NCBI RefSeq assembly: GCF_014284155.1
Contig: NZ_JACOFZ010000010.1
Location: 1-64,000 of the forward strand
Direction of reading: 5' to 3'
Length of the DNA stretch: 64,000 bases
Origin: Affinundibacterium nitidum
GTDB taxonomy: Bacteria > Pseudomonadota > Gammaproteobacteria > Burkholderiales > Burkholderiaceae_D
Position 1 is the stretch's first letter. Each line of letters begins with the position of its first letter. The notes under the pieces are model-generated. The model ran no database searches, was not told the DNA's origin, and saw only the letters and a program-made list of their open reading frames with translations. Below, piece after piece: positions 53,716 to 63,707 of the stretch. The position numbers were made by a program, and so were the translations under genes.

Positions 53716-55589
53716 ATCTCGACTTCGCCAATAGCTTGAGCACCTTGGGTTGGGCGCTTTTACACTTCGTCTGGCAGGGGGCTCTACTCGCTTCAATCAC
53801 GGCATTAGGCCTGTTTGCTTTACGCAGAAAGTCTGCTCAGTGGCGATATCTTTTGGCATGTAGCGCTTTGATCTTATGTGCCGCTTTTCCAATCTCCTAT
53901 GTTATTCAACACAGCGATTCTGTTGTAATTACCGATCTAAGTGCCAGCGCGACCACCGTTGAAGTGGCTGAGCTTGCTCCTGTACCCACCGCGAACTTAT
54001 CTAGCGACCTTAGTTTGTGGTCGCAGATTAGCAGTACAACCGAAAGTTTTCTGAAACAGCAGATGCCTTTACTTGTAATTATTTGGGCCATAGGAGTCTT
54101 GGTTTTGGCTCTACGCATGGCTCTGGGCATGCTGTGGGTGCGTCAACAAATCGCGCATGCTGAACAGCATGTTCATCCGATGTGGCAGGCCAAGGTCAAC
54201 GATTTTGCAAGACGTCTCGGTATGCAAGAAAACTTGCGCCTTGGCCTTTCGTACCAACTCGAATCGCCGATGACGGCCGGTTGGTGGAAGCCTATCGTGA
54301 TTTTGCCGAGCTCATTATTGACTGGGATGCCAGCCGAACTCATAGAAGCTTTACTGGCTCATGAAGTGGCGCACGTCAAACGTATGGATTACGTAGTGAA
54401 CTTGTTTCAAAGCGCAATTGAGATCGCTCTCTTCTATCACCCTGCTGTCTGGTGGATATCTAAACAGATACGCATGGAGCGCGAACAAATTGCAGATGAT
54501 TTAGCCGCAGGATTGTTAGGCGAACCGCGGCGCCTGGCGCTTGCATTGTCCGAGCTGGAACAATTCCAGTTCTCCCACCCCCAACCGGCCCTTTCGGCAC
54601 ATGGAGGAAATCTTATGTCACGCATCAAACGATTAGTTCGTCCTGAGCTTCCCGCGAAAGCTTTTTCTTGGAAACTCACCTTACCTTTATTAGGGATCTC
54701 AAGTGCTTGCGCAGTTTTGGTTGCGCAAGCGACCGCAATAAATGTCACTCCAAGTACACCGGCAGCAGTCAGCCTTGCAGCACCCGCTGCTATACCCGTT
54801 GCCTTTAGCGCTCCAGCACCAGACAAGGCGGCACGCAAGCAGCTACGTGAAGCGGCCGTTGAAATGCCGATGGCCTTAGTGAGTGGAAATAAGGACGGTC
54901 ACTATTACATGAGCGGTAGCTCAAAAGACCATAAAGAAATCGAGCGACTCAAGCAAGAACGAGCAGGTGAATTTTTATGGTTTAAAGAAGAGGGTAAGTC
55001 TTACGTAATCCAAGATAGTAAGACTTTGCAACAAGTACATGAAGCCTTCAAGCCCGTGAATCAGCTAAGTGCTGAGATGGAAGAACAGGGCAAGAAAATG
55101 GAGGCACAGGGTGAAGTGATGGAAGCGATCGGCAAAGAAATGGAAGCCATCCATATCGATGAGGCTAAAATTGATCGTGCTGTTGAAGTGCAGATGCAAG
55201 CCTTGGAAAAGAAGATGGAAGTCTTTGAGAAAAAAATGGAGGCCGCTGCCGAAAAAATGGTTAGAGCGAAAGACAAAGCAGAGCGCGATAAAGCACAGAA
55301 ACATCTGAACGAAGTACAAGCCTCGATGGAAGTCGCTGCTAAACAGATACAAGTCAAATCGGAAAAAATCAAGGTTGACGGTGAGGCTTTAGCTAAGGCT
55401 TTAGAACCATTACAAGCTCTGAGTGCCAAGATGGAAGAAGCAGGAAAACCAATGGAAGCATTGGGTAAGAAAATGGAGGCGTTAGGCACGGAAATGGAGC
55501 TCGCAACAGCGCAAGCGCAGAAAAAAGTGAAGGAAATTATTCAGTCAGCAAAGAAAGAGGGACTGGTCGCACCGGCAACGAAAGGCTAA
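53712..55589 (+). CDS. BlaR1-like M56 membrane metallopeptidase with coiled-coil tail
   Basis: The 625-residue protein has four membrane helices (about 10-30, 38-58, 115-135 and 325-345) and a cytosolic M56 protease domain with HEVAH at 217-221 (LLAHEVAHVKRMDY). The usual C-terminal penicillin-binding sensor is absent. Instead residues about 345-625 are an external Ala/Lys/Glu-rich helical tail with Met-phased heptads: four at 456-483 and again at 574-598 (MEEAGKPMEALGKKMEALG). It presumably cleaves or relieves the BlaI-like repressor upstream in response to an envelope signal; the nature of the signal is unknown. Confidence 0.9.
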   Translation: MNLDFANSLSTLGWALLHFVWQGALLASITALGLFALRRKSAQWRYLLACSALILCAAFPISYVIQHSDSVVITDLSASATTVEVAELAPVPTANLSSDLSLWSQISSTTESFLKQQMPLLVIIWAIGVLVLALRMALGMLWVRQQIAHAEQHVHPMWQAKVNDFARRLGMQENLRLGLSYQLESPMTAGWWKPIVILPSSLLTGMPAELIEALLAHEVAHVKRMDYVVNLFQSAIEIALFYHPAVWWISKQIRMEREQIADDLAAGLLGEPRRLALALSELEQFQFSHPQPALSAHGGNLMSRIKRLVRPELPAKAFSWKLTLPLLGISSACAVLVAQATAINVTPSTPAAVSLAAPAAIPVAFSAPAPDKAARKQLREAAVEMPMALVSGNKDGHYYMSGSSKDHKEIERLKQERAGEFLWFKEEGKSYVIQDSKTLQQVHEAFKPVNQLSAEMEEQGKKMEAQGEVMEAIGKEMEAIHIDEAKIDRAVEVQMQALEKKMEVFEKKMEAAAEKMVRAKDKAERDKAQKHLNEVQASMEVAAKQIQVKSEKIKVDGEALAKALEPLQALSAKMEEAGKPMEALGKKMEALGTEMELATAQAQKKVKEIIQSAKKEGLVAPATKG

Positions 55590-55611
55590 GTTCTAAGCCT
55601 TTAAGAAGAAT

Positions 55612-55642
55612 TGGCTCTCCTTAAACTAGAGAGCCATTTTTT
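55612..55642. terminator. Terminator after the BlaR1-like gene
   Basis: TGGCTCTC (55612-55619) pairs with GAGAGCCA (55629-55636) followed by T residues; it overlaps the end of the converging kinase gene and could act for both. Confidence 0.85.
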
Positions 55643-58600
55643 ACGTCCTTGCTGCCGGTGTGATGACGAGATGTGTTGGAAATTCCATGGTGATCAAGGT
55701 TCCATGGCCATGCACTGATTCGACTTTGATCGTGCCTTCGAGAATAGATGTGACAATGTTGTAGGTGATATGCATACCGAGACCTGAACCACCATGACCT
55801 AATTTAGTGGTGAAGAACGGTTCAAAGATGCGACCTAAATTTTCTTCTGGAATACCCACTCCGTCGTCCTCGAAACAAACACGGACATGATCCTCACCGA
55901 CCATACTTGCGGTCAACCGCATTAAACCGTTTTGTCGACCCTCAAACGCGTGCAGCATGGCGTTCTGAAGTAGATTAATCAAGACTTGACCGAAGGGGCC
56001 GGGATAGCTATTGAGTTGTATGCCGGAAGGAATTTCAATCTGCAAAGTATGGCCCGCTTGGCGTACTTGATTCATCATCGTTGCCACGACTTCGTTCGCA
56101 GTCTGCTGCAGATTAAAGACGCGAGCCTGAGCGCTTGCCTGATCAACCGCAACTTGTTTGAAGCTACTCACTAAGTTCGCACTCGTACGAAGGCTACGCA
56201 ACAACAACACGCAGGCTTCTTTGCAGCGTTCGGCAAACTGTTTAAAGTCCGAACGTTTTACGGGGCCAGACTCAATCACTTCACTAATCCGGTTGATGTT
56301 GTCTTCAATTGAACTGGCGATCAAAAGGCTATTGCCCAAAGGGGTATTAAGCTCGTGTGAGACGCCCGCAACCAAAGAACCTAAGGCCGCAAGCTTTTCT
56401 CTTTCAACCAACTGATTTTGAGTCTCTTTCAATTGTTCATAGGCATCCGCATTGTCGATAGCAATACCTACATACGAGGCAAGCGTACGCAGAATGTCGA
56501 GGTCGGTAGTCGCATAAGCAAATTTCTTAAAGCTTTGTACACCGACCACACCGCGGATTTCAGCTTTGACGAAAATCGGAACATATAGCACCGATTGCGG
56601 CGTAACTGAACTCGAACCATCTTTGAGTACTGCGCCCCATTCCTCTGGATTCTCCGTCAGCGCCAAACTGGCGATGTACTGGCTATATTCGTGCTCGAGA
56701 TCGTTGATGAAAATTTCTTTCTGATGTTCGATACACCAAACAGGCAATTGATTTTTTTCGCGAAAATCGCGTGTGTAGTGTTCGTAGCGCTTTCCTGCCT
56801 CGGTCACAAATGGGAAATCGATCAATTGTTTTTGTCGATCATAGAAGCCGACTCCAAACACAGTGGCATCCATCAGCATATTTACGTTGCGATACAGTAG
56901 TTCGATAATCGCTTCGGTATCGAGTGTCGCGGTGATCTCTTTGCCGATCTCACTTAACAGAGAGATGTTTTTGTGCGCGTGTTCAAGGATTTCTTTCTGT
57001 TGCTGAATTGAGGCTTTTTGTTCTTCGAGCTCCAAAGTTCGGGCTTTGACTTGATTCGCGAGTTGCATACGTTGTTGCAAGAGTTGGCGTACTCGGTACA
57101 AAAAGAAACTATAGGTGAGACCCGCTAACAACAAGAACATACTTAACCTGAACCACCATGTCTTCCAATACGGTGGCGTGATGATAATTTTGAGCGTAGT
57201 CGGTGATTCGTTCCATACACCGTTTTTGTTGCTGGCTTTTACGCGGAAAGTGTAGGTGCCAGGATCTAAGTTAGTGAAGGTGGCAAAGCGTTTATCAGCG
57301 CTTGTTTCGACCCATTTATCATCGAATCCTTCGAGCTTATAGCTGTAACGATTAGCGCTCGGATCAGCATAGTGAAGTGCTGCGAATTCGATAGAAAATA
57401 TCGACTCTGTATGATCGAGTGTTAGCTCTTTGAGCTCGCTGATTGCGATGCCTTTTCCAGTCTGCTTATCATTGTGTAGCTGAGTAATACTACGGTTTGA
57501 TATTAAGAAATCAGTAATGACCACTGGTGGAGGGATAGGATTATCGCGAATTTCTTCAGGTCGGAAGCTGGTTAAACCATTCCATCCGCCGAAATTCATT
57601 ACACCATTGTCACTCATCAAGGTAGCACCGATCAGATATGAGCCCTCAATCATCCCATCGCGCGAGGTGTAATTTTTGAATACACCGGTTTTCATATCCA
57701 AGCGTGATATACCCGCCGTACTACTGATCCAGATATTGCCGAGTTTGTCTTCTAAGATGCCGCCGACAGATTCCGCGGAGCCATCCAATTGCGTCGGATA
57801 AAAGCGAAAACGAATTTGTCCATCACTGTCTTCTTCCATCAAGTTCAAACCGCCGGCGGTTCCAACCCAGATGCGCCCTTTACTGTCTTCAAATAAAGCA
57901 TGGATCCTGTTATGGCTAATCGACCCAGTTTGTTTATCGTCATGTCGAAAGTGAACGAAGCTTTCAGTGTCGCTGTCAAAACGGTCGAGGCCATTCATGG
58001 TGCCTACCCAAATCGTACCTTTGCTGCTCTCCATCAAGGTTAACGACCAACTATTGCCGATGCTACTTGGATTGTTGGCGCTATGTCGAAAGGTCTTAAA
58101 CTGCTTTTCGTGTTCACGTTTGCGATGAATGCCGCCGCGGCTCGAAATCCACATCGTATTATCACGATCGAAGATAATTTTTTCGATGTAATTGTCGTTT
58201 GGTTCATCACCGAGTGAGATGGGGGTAAAGCTATTTTTCTGAGGGTCGAATAGGGCTAAGCCAGAGCGAGTGCCGACCCATAATTTGCCATCTTTGGCGT
58301 TGAGTAAGGCTCCAATTTGATTTTCAAAAAGACCATTTGGCTTACCAGGTTCTTTGCGCCAAGACTCGACTTGCCGCGTTTTCGTGTTGAGTTTGAGTAG
58401 CCCACCGGCATAAGTTCCCAGCCATAAATGATTGGGGCCTGCTGGGGCTAAAGCGCGTACGCGATTATCGCTGTCGCCACTGGCATCGTCTTTGAATTGT
58501 ACATAGCGATTAAATCCGCCACTGCGCAGATCAACGCGGCTGAATCCGGACGACTTTGCACCTACCCACAAGGCGCCAGTGCGATCTTGAAAAATCTTAC

Positions 58601-59594
58601 TGACATGGTTGTGCATCAAGCTATTGGGATCGAGTGGGCGATGACGATAGGCTGTGAATTCGCCCGTTTGTGGGTCATACATACGTAAACCCGCGTTGAT
58701 CGTACCAATCCATAGTTTGCCATCATTGGCCTGATATAACGTTTGGATGCGGGCGATGGAAAAACCTTCTGCTTCACCTACAGGACGCACGATATAAGGC
58801 TTCTGATTCAAATTGATCGTCGCTAAGCCTGCATCAGTACCTATCCAAAGAATCTGGTCAGGGCCTAAGGATAAGTCGACCACATTATTTTGCGCCGCGT
58901 GCGCACGACCTACGATGTCAATATTGATGTGAATGAACTTGTCATCAGGTGGTCTGAGCAAATCGAGGCCATTCGGGGTGGCGATCCAAATATTATTTTC
59001 TTTGTCTTTGACAATGGCGTTAAGTAGGTCGGTACGAATGCCTTCGTCCACACCAAAGTCATGTCGATAATCTTGAAATGCGTGCGTTTTGGTATCAAAG
59101 TGCATTAAGCCGTAGTCAGTGGCTAACCAGAGTCCTCGCTCACCATCATTGATGATCGAAAATACTTTGTAATTCGCAGTCACCTTGCTATGTAAATCCT
59201 GCCGGCGAAAGTTGGTAAATTTGTTGCTAGCTTTGTCAAAGTAAGAAAGTCCAGATTGTGTCCCTATCCATAAACTCCCTTCACCATCTTCGTAAGCCGC
59301 AGATACGTAGTTATCCATCAAGCTATTGGGATCGCGCGGATCGTTGCGGTAGATGATATTGCGGTAGCCGTCATATTTGACTAATCCCGCTTGTGTTCCA
59401 AACCACATGAAGCCTTGGCGATCTTGTATGACAGTCGTAATCGATTGGGCGCTGAAACCTTGTGCTGAGCCGATCTGATCAAAGCGTAGTGTTCCAGGCT
59501 GTGAGGCTAGACTGGCCGTGGCGGCACATACTAAGCCCATTGCGATAAGTGCTGTTCGCCAATGAGGGATGCGTTTGATGGCTGAAAATTTCAT
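55641..59594 (-). CDS. Propeller-Y_Y_Y-GAF histidine kinase (orphan)
   Basis: The 1317-residue protein has a signal anchor (about 14-30), a Reg_prop double propeller (about 35-700; repeats such as FMWFGTQAGLVKYDGY and GSLWIGTQSGLSYFD), a Y_Y_Y domain (about 715-805), a membrane helix (about 812-832), a coiled coil, a GAF domain (about 890-1060) and a kinase core with H1080 in GSLVAGVSHELNTPLGN, an ATPase domain with SYPGPFGQVLINLLQNAMLHAF and DDGVGIP...GGSGLGMHI. No receiver domain or regulator gene is adjacent. The GAF-kinase half is close to the TPR kinase at 19105-21996. Confidence 0.92.
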   Translation of the reverse strand: MKFSAIKRIPHWRTALIAMGLVCAATASLASQPGTLRFDQIGSAQGFSAQSITTVIQDRQGFMWFGTQAGLVKYDGYRNIIYRNDPRDPNSLMDNYVSAAYEDGEGSLWIGTQSGLSYFDKASNKFTNFRRQDLHSKVTANYKVFSIINDGERGLWLATDYGLMHFDTKTHAFQDYRHDFGVDEGIRTDLLNAIVKDKENNIWIATPNGLDLLRPPDDKFIHINIDIVGRAHAAQNNVVDLSLGPDQILWIGTDAGLATINLNQKPYIVRPVGEAEGFSIARIQTLYQANDGKLWIGTINAGLRMYDPQTGEFTAYRHRPLDPNSLMHNHVSKIFQDRTGALWVGAKSSGFSRVDLRSGGFNRYVQFKDDASGDSDNRVRALAPAGPNHLWLGTYAGGLLKLNTKTRQVESWRKEPGKPNGLFENQIGALLNAKDGKLWVGTRSGLALFDPQKNSFTPISLGDEPNDNYIEKIIFDRDNTMWISSRGGIHRKREHEKQFKTFRHSANNPSSIGNSWSLTLMESSKGTIWVGTMNGLDRFDSDTESFVHFRHDDKQTGSISHNRIHALFEDSKGRIWVGTAGGLNLMEEDSDGQIRFRFYPTQLDGSAESVGGILEDKLGNIWISSTAGISRLDMKTGVFKNYTSRDGMIEGSYLIGATLMSDNGVMNFGGWNGLTSFRPEEIRDNPIPPPVVITDFLISNRSITQLHNDKQTGKGIAISELKELTLDHTESIFSIEFAALHYADPSANRYSYKLEGFDDKWVETSADKRFATFTNLDPGTYTFRVKASNKNGVWNESPTTLKIIITPPYWKTWWFRLSMFLLLAGLTYSFFLYRVRQLLQQRMQLANQVKARTLELEEQKASIQQQKEILEHAHKNISLLSEIGKEITATLDTEAIIELLYRNVNMLMDATVFGVGFYDRQKQLIDFPFVTEAGKRYEHYTRDFREKNQLPVWCIEHQKEIFINDLEHEYSQYIASLALTENPEEWGAVLKDGSSSVTPQSVLYVPIFVKAEIRGVVGVQSFKKFAYATTDLDILRTLASYVGIAIDNADAYEQLKETQNQLVEREKLAALGSLVAGVSHELNTPLGNSLLIASSIEDNINRISEVIESGPVKRSDFKQFAERCKEACVLLLRSLRTSANLVSSFKQVAVDQASAQARVFNLQQTANEVVATMMNQVRQAGHTLQIEIPSGIQLNSYPGPFGQVLINLLQNAMLHAFEGRQNGLMRLTASMVGEDHVRVCFEDDGVGIPEENLGRIFEPFFTTKLGHGGSGLGMHITYNIVTSILEGTIKVESVHGHGTLITMEFPTHLVITPAART

Positions 59595-59791
59595 AGAAAG
59601 ATTTGCCAGGCCTGGTTAGGGTAGATGAGTGGTCTGCGGAGCGGTAGGGAGACCCTATTCCCATAGTAATCTAGCTTGGGATGATGCGCACGGGCAATTT
59701 TAGAGAGCTTGTTCTTGCAATCATTTTTCGGTGTTTTTTGATCACGGACAGCGGTAGAAAAGAGACACTGTAAAAATTTTGATAACAAATT

Positions 59792-59825
59792 AGGCCTGAA
59801 TCAAAGTGTGTCTTGATTCAGGCCT
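59792..59825 (-). terminator. Stem-loop after creD
   Basis: AGGCCTGAATCA (59792-59803) pairs perfectly with TGATTCAGGCCT (59814-59825) around a 10-base loop. The T run on the minus strand is weak. The rest of the 253-bp gap up to the propeller kinase start holds no recognised gene. Confidence 0.55.
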
Positions 59826-59847
59826 GATCAATTTTCAATGTATGGGT

Positions 59848-61287
59848 TTAAACGATATGCGTCGGCTTCTCCGGTGTGACGCTTTTTCCGATCTGGTACC
59901 AATCGACTTTACGCGTGACTAACATGATGGCGGCCAATACCGCGAACAATAATGCGCTTCCCATAATCAGGGCATTGTTTTCCGATTGCAGCAATCCAAA
60001 TAAGACCCCATACAACACAGTCAAGGCAATACCAAATCCTAACCCGCGTTTCCAGCTATGTAGAGCATTGCTGAGGTAGACCGCGATCAAGCTTATACAT
60101 GCACCGCTGGCGACTAAGTACGCTTTCCAAAAGGCGATATGTTCGGACAAACTCAATAACAGCAAGAAGAACAACACCAACGCCAAACCCACCAAGGTGT
60201 ATTGCACGGGGTGTATGGGCAACTGTTTGAGAATCTCAAATAAGAAGAAAGCGGCGAAGCTCAATGCCACAAAGAGTAAGCCGTACTTCGTCGCACGGTC
60301 GGACTGGGAATAGGCATTGACCGGTTCGATAAAAGCAACGCCGAAGCTGTCAATTTGCCCTACTGCTTGCGCTGCGGCGACGACCTCTGGGCCATTTGGA
60401 TAGCTATTTCGATTGGCGTTGGCGTTCGCAGTCGTGCAGCATTCGGCTTCGAAAATCTGCTGTTGTGCATTGCTAGACAAAGACGAGATATTCCATACGA
60501 CACTGAAGCCATTGGCATCAATTTTACGTTCGGTCGGTTTAGCCGAAGGTAGGAAGCGACCGAAAAATTGCGGATGCTGCCACTTAGAAGAAACTGTGAA
60601 TTGATTGTTTTTAGCGATGGGTACAAAGGCCATTTGCTCAATACCATCGATTGTGAGATTCAATTCGAAAGCCATCTTGCCGCCTTGCTGCAAATTCGCC
60701 AGCGGTACAGGTGCATGTAAGCCATGACTAAAACGATCGAGCTTACTATTTTGCTTAAACTCGTAATCGGTTTTGGCAAAACTAATTTTGGGAACATTTT
60801 TGAGGCCTCGTGTATCGCTTAAACCCAAGCTGATATAAGGCTCGCCTAGCGTAATCGTGGAGTTATTTTTTTCATGAGCAATGGCGTCGAGCTTAGGAAT
60901 TTCGTAGTCACCGGTCATTGAATGTTGACCGCTATAGACCAAGACTTTATGCATACCGCGATAACGTTGATCGGTATCGACGCTTGCATTGAGCGTCAAT
61001 TGATCGGGGAACACGAAGATTTGGCGTTTCGTCTTGCGAGAGCGCATGACTTTTTGTTTGCTTGCCTCCTCAATTTCCTCTTCTTGATAATTCTCTGTGT
61101 AAGGAATAATGAGTAAAGGTCCAAGTAAGGTCTGACTGGAAACCGAATCTTCGGCAATACTGCGCACCGCTTCATCGCGATATATCATGCGTGAACGTAT
61201 AGTGCCTTCAATCATCATCAAGGGAATGGCAATCAAGAGCATGAGAACGAGAATACTCAGCGCTTTGAGGAATAGACTTCTTTGCAT
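59848..61287 (-). CDS. creD: Inner-membrane protein CreD
   Basis: The 479-residue protein has an N-terminal helix (about 8-28), a large periplasmic domain (about 30-330) beginning IRSRMIYRDEAVRSIAEDSVSSQTLLGPLLIIPY, and about five C-terminal membrane helices (about 335-455), the CreD (CET) layout. ATG 61287 is chosen because AGGAGT lies six bases upstream; the longer frame to 61359 reads through the putative control region. In E. coli creD is the main target of CreBC; in Pseudomonas and Stenotrophomonas it affects envelope stability and beta-lactam response. It is separated from creC by 176 bp with its own candidate sites. Confidence 0.92.
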   Translation of the reverse strand: MQRSLFLKALSILVLMLLIAIPLMMIEGTIRSRMIYRDEAVRSIAEDSVSSQTLLGPLLIIPYTENYQEEEIEEASKQKVMRSRKTKRQIFVFPDQLTLNASVDTDQRYRGMHKVLVYSGQHSMTGDYEIPKLDAIAHEKNNSTITLGEPYISLGLSDTRGLKNVPKISFAKTDYEFKQNSKLDRFSHGLHAPVPLANLQQGGKMAFELNLTIDGIEQMAFVPIAKNNQFTVSSKWQHPQFFGRFLPSAKPTERKIDANGFSVVWNISSLSSNAQQQIFEAECCTTANANANRNSYPNGPEVVAAAQAVGQIDSFGVAFIEPVNAYSQSDRATKYGLLFVALSFAAFFLFEILKQLPIHPVQYTLVGLALVLFFLLLLSLSEHIAFWKAYLVASGACISLIAVYLSNALHSWKRGLGFGIALTVLYGVLFGLLQSENNALIMGSALLFAVLAAIMLVTRKVDWYQIGKSVTPEKPTHIV

Positions 61288-61348
61288 AGGGACTCCTGTG
61301 AAAACGACATGATGAGAAACCGATATGGTTCTCAAGAGTCCACAGCAT

Positions 61349-61407
61349 AAGAAAGTCAAGTGAAGGGAATATGGGGCCGAGCCAGAGAATTGTGTGCTGA
61401 ATGTGAA
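61349..61407 (-). promoter_or_regulatory. Two degenerate cre tags upstream of creD
   Basis: On the minus strand TTCACTTGACTTTCTT (61349-61364) and TTCACATTCAGCACAC (61392-61407) each match the CreB site TTCAC-N6-TTCAC at 8 of 10 positions, with a perfect first half. Their centres are 43 bp apart, about four helical turns, and 70 and 110 bp from the creD start. Confidence 0.45.
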
Positions 61408-61463
61408 GTGGCTTGGAATGAAGAAGGAAAGATGCTGCGCTGCTGCCTACGTCTACGATATCA

Positions 61464-62933
61464 TCATATACATGGCAAACGTAATTGCGCACTCGCGCCG
61501 ACCACGACATCATTTCCATCAACGACTTTTTTAAGATTGACTAATTGCACGCTACCGCTATGTAAGCTCGCTACTTCTTTGACGAATGGCAAGCCTAGAC
61601 CGGTACTCTTGGCTGCATCTGGGCGAGGCAAAGAATAAAAACGCTCGAAGATCTTCTCTTCTGCGTAGTCGGGAATGCCACTGCCGCTATCGTCGAGATA
61701 TAGCCTGACATACCCTTCTTCAACACTCGCATGTAAGCGAATCAAGCCATGCTGTGAGGTGAAGGCAATTGCGTTTTCAAGCAAGTTGCCAAGCGCTTGA
61801 CGCAGTAGGAGATAGTCGCCGCGTAAATGAATGTCGGGCAAATTGATTTCTACGCGAATGTCCTTCCGCTTGATCGACGTTTGGAAGTCATCGATGACGG
61901 TGGTGACCAATTGCGGTAATGCGATGTTTTCCACCTGCTCCAAACGTTGCTGCTTCTCTAAGCGCACTAACTGCAAGAGGCGGTCGATTAATTGTTTTTG
62001 CCGTTGGTTTTGTTCAATGATATTGCTCAGAAACCGTTGCCTATCGGCGGCTGGCATGTCTTCCTTGAGCAATTCGGCAGAGCCTTGAATGGCGGCGATG
62101 GGGCTTTTGAGTTCGTGCGTTAAGGTATGCATCAAAGTTTCCACATACTCTTTGCCTTCAAGCTTAGCGCGCATGCTCTCTAAGGCTAAACCCAATTCAC
62201 CGATTTCATTATTGCCGAGCTTGGGTAAAGTCGTTTTCGCATCGACACTGACGGCCTTGGCATAGTCTTGCAAGCGTTTGAGCGAGCGACTTAACCACCA
62301 AGAAAAGCCAATGCCGATTAACAGTGATGCCATCAAGATCCAGAAGCTGCGTTGCAGGATTTTCTTTTGGCTACGTTCGACAAAAGGCTTGATGGTAGAG
62401 ATGGGCTTAGCGACAGTCAGCACGCCGAGCAAGCGTCGTGGTTTGCCGTCGTTGTTATTGTCCATGATGGGCGCTGCCACATGCATCACAGTCGACTCAT
62501 CATCATTCGGGTCAACCCGTGTACTACGAGCGCCGTATTGACCGCGCAGAGTCAAATACACATCGTTCCAGCGTGAATAATCTTTGCCCACATCTTTCTG
62601 ATCCGAATCGAAAATCACGATGCCTTTGTCATCGGTGATGTAGATGCGATAGTCGAGTTGCGATTTGGTTTTTTGTACTCCACTGAGTTTGACGTCGATA
62701 CTGCGTTGGGCGTAGTTTTCTAATCGTTTGAGTAGCTCAGTATGGGCGAGATCACCGTGTTTAACATCTTCGGCGACTAGGCGCGCTAATAGTTGTGCGG
62801 TGTCGATCAATGTGTCTTCTAGCGTGGCACGTACACCTGGTCGTACTTCCATCACAAACACATTTAAGACAAACCAAGCCGCTAATCCTAAGATTAAGAA
62901 GTAACCGAGTAGGATGCGCAGGCCGATTTTCAT
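61464..62933 (-). CDS. creC: Sensor histidine kinase CreC
   Basis: The 489-residue kinase has a membrane helix (about 8-30), a periplasmic sensor (about 31-190), a second helix (about 195-213), HAMP (about 214-262), and a kinase core with H273 in HTLTHELKSPIAAIQGSAELL, NLLENAIAFT, DDSGSGIPD and GLGLPFVKEVASLH. The overall order and sequence fit CreC, which responds to carbon metabolism and envelope stress. It starts 11 bp after the end of creB. Confidence 0.92.
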   Translation of the reverse strand: MKIGLRILLGYFLILGLAAWFVLNVFVMEVRPGVRATLEDTLIDTAQLLARLVAEDVKHGDLAHTELLKRLENYAQRSIDVKLSGVQKTKSQLDYRIYITDDKGIVIFDSDQKDVGKDYSRWNDVYLTLRGQYGARSTRVDPNDDESTVMHVAAPIMDNNNDGKPRRLLGVLTVAKPISTIKPFVERSQKKILQRSFWILMASLLIGIGFSWWLSRSLKRLQDYAKAVSVDAKTTLPKLGNNEIGELGLALESMRAKLEGKEYVETLMHTLTHELKSPIAAIQGSAELLKEDMPAADRQRFLSNIIEQNQRQKQLIDRLLQLVRLEKQQRLEQVENIALPQLVTTVIDDFQTSIKRKDIRVEINLPDIHLRGDYLLLRQALGNLLENAIAFTSQHGLIRLHASVEEGYVRLYLDDSGSGIPDYAEEKIFERFYSLPRPDAAKSTGLGLPFVKEVASLHSGSVQLVNLKKVVDGNDVVVGASAQLRLPCI

Positions 62934-62944
62934 CTTCGTTCTTA

Positions 62945-63631
62945 TTAAGCGACCGCGATGCTATAACCCATGCCGCGATGGGTTTCGATAGGATCATCTT
63001 TGTCGTTAATCGCCTTGAGTTTGGCGCGCAGCGATTTGACATGAGTGTCGACCGTGCGGTCCATGGTATTGGCAGCGTGGGTCCAGACTTTATCCATCAA
63101 TTGTGCGCGTGAGAATAGTTGCCCTGGTCTTTCAATTAAGGTCTTCAACAATAAGTACTCGTAACGCGTTAAGATCAATAAATGGCCGTAATACAAAATA
63201 CGCGCCTCTTCTTCGCGCAATTCAAAACGCTCTGGCACCTCTTTGCTGTTACTGACAGGAGCGAGCTGACGACGTAGTACTGCTCGTACGCGTGCCACTA
63301 ATTCGCGTGGAGAGAAAGGCTTGGTGACATAATCATCGGCCCCAATCTCTAAACCAACGATGCGATCGACTTCATCACTACGTGCGGTGAGAAAAATCAC
63401 TGGAAGATTGCTGGTTTGACGCAAGCGACGGCAAACTTCAAAGCCATTGATATCGGGAAGACCGACATCGAGCACCACCAGACTAATCTGGTGATCGGGT
63501 GTTTGAAGTAGGTCGAGCGCAGCTTGTCCTAAACTCAGGTGTTTAGGTGTAAAACCATCAGTCGCCAAGGCATAAGCGAGGTTATCAGCGATAGCGACTT
63601 CGTCTTCGACCAGTAGGATGTGTTGCGACAT
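62945..63631 (-). CDS. creB: Response regulator CreB
   Basis: The 228-residue OmpR-type regulator has a receiver domain (E9-D10-E11 in LLVEDEVAI, phospho-acceptor D55 in VVLDVGLPDINGFEV, K104-type Lys in YVTKPFSPRELVARVRAVLRR) and a C-terminal winged helix (YEYLLLKTLIERPGQLFSRAQLMDKVW through DTHVKSLRAKLKAI). ATG 63631 is preferred over the frame's first start at 63670 because it begins directly with the receiver fold. It would bind cre tags such as those before creD. Confidence 0.92.
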   Translation of the reverse strand: MSQHILLVEDEVAIADNLAYALATDGFTPKHLSLGQAALDLLQTPDHQISLVVLDVGLPDINGFEVCRRLRQTSNLPVIFLTARSDEVDRIVGLEIGADDYVTKPFSPRELVARVRAVLRRQLAPVSNSKEVPERFELREEEARILYYGHLLILTRYEYLLLKTLIERPGQLFSRAQLMDKVWTHAANTMDRTVDTHVKSLRAKLKAINDKDDPIETHRGMGYSIAVA

Positions 63632-63707
63632 AAGCTGAATACAGTCTCGATCAGAAAATGGTTGGTGCAAAAGGATAGTACAAAAGGCAGCACTTCGTAA
63701 GGAGGTA

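Noticed and set aside
55077-55520. Tandem repeat in the BlaR1-like gene as a possible mobile or CRISPR-like repeat
   Set aside because: The repeat unit is 21 bp, in frame and degenerate at the DNA level, so it reflects protein heptads.
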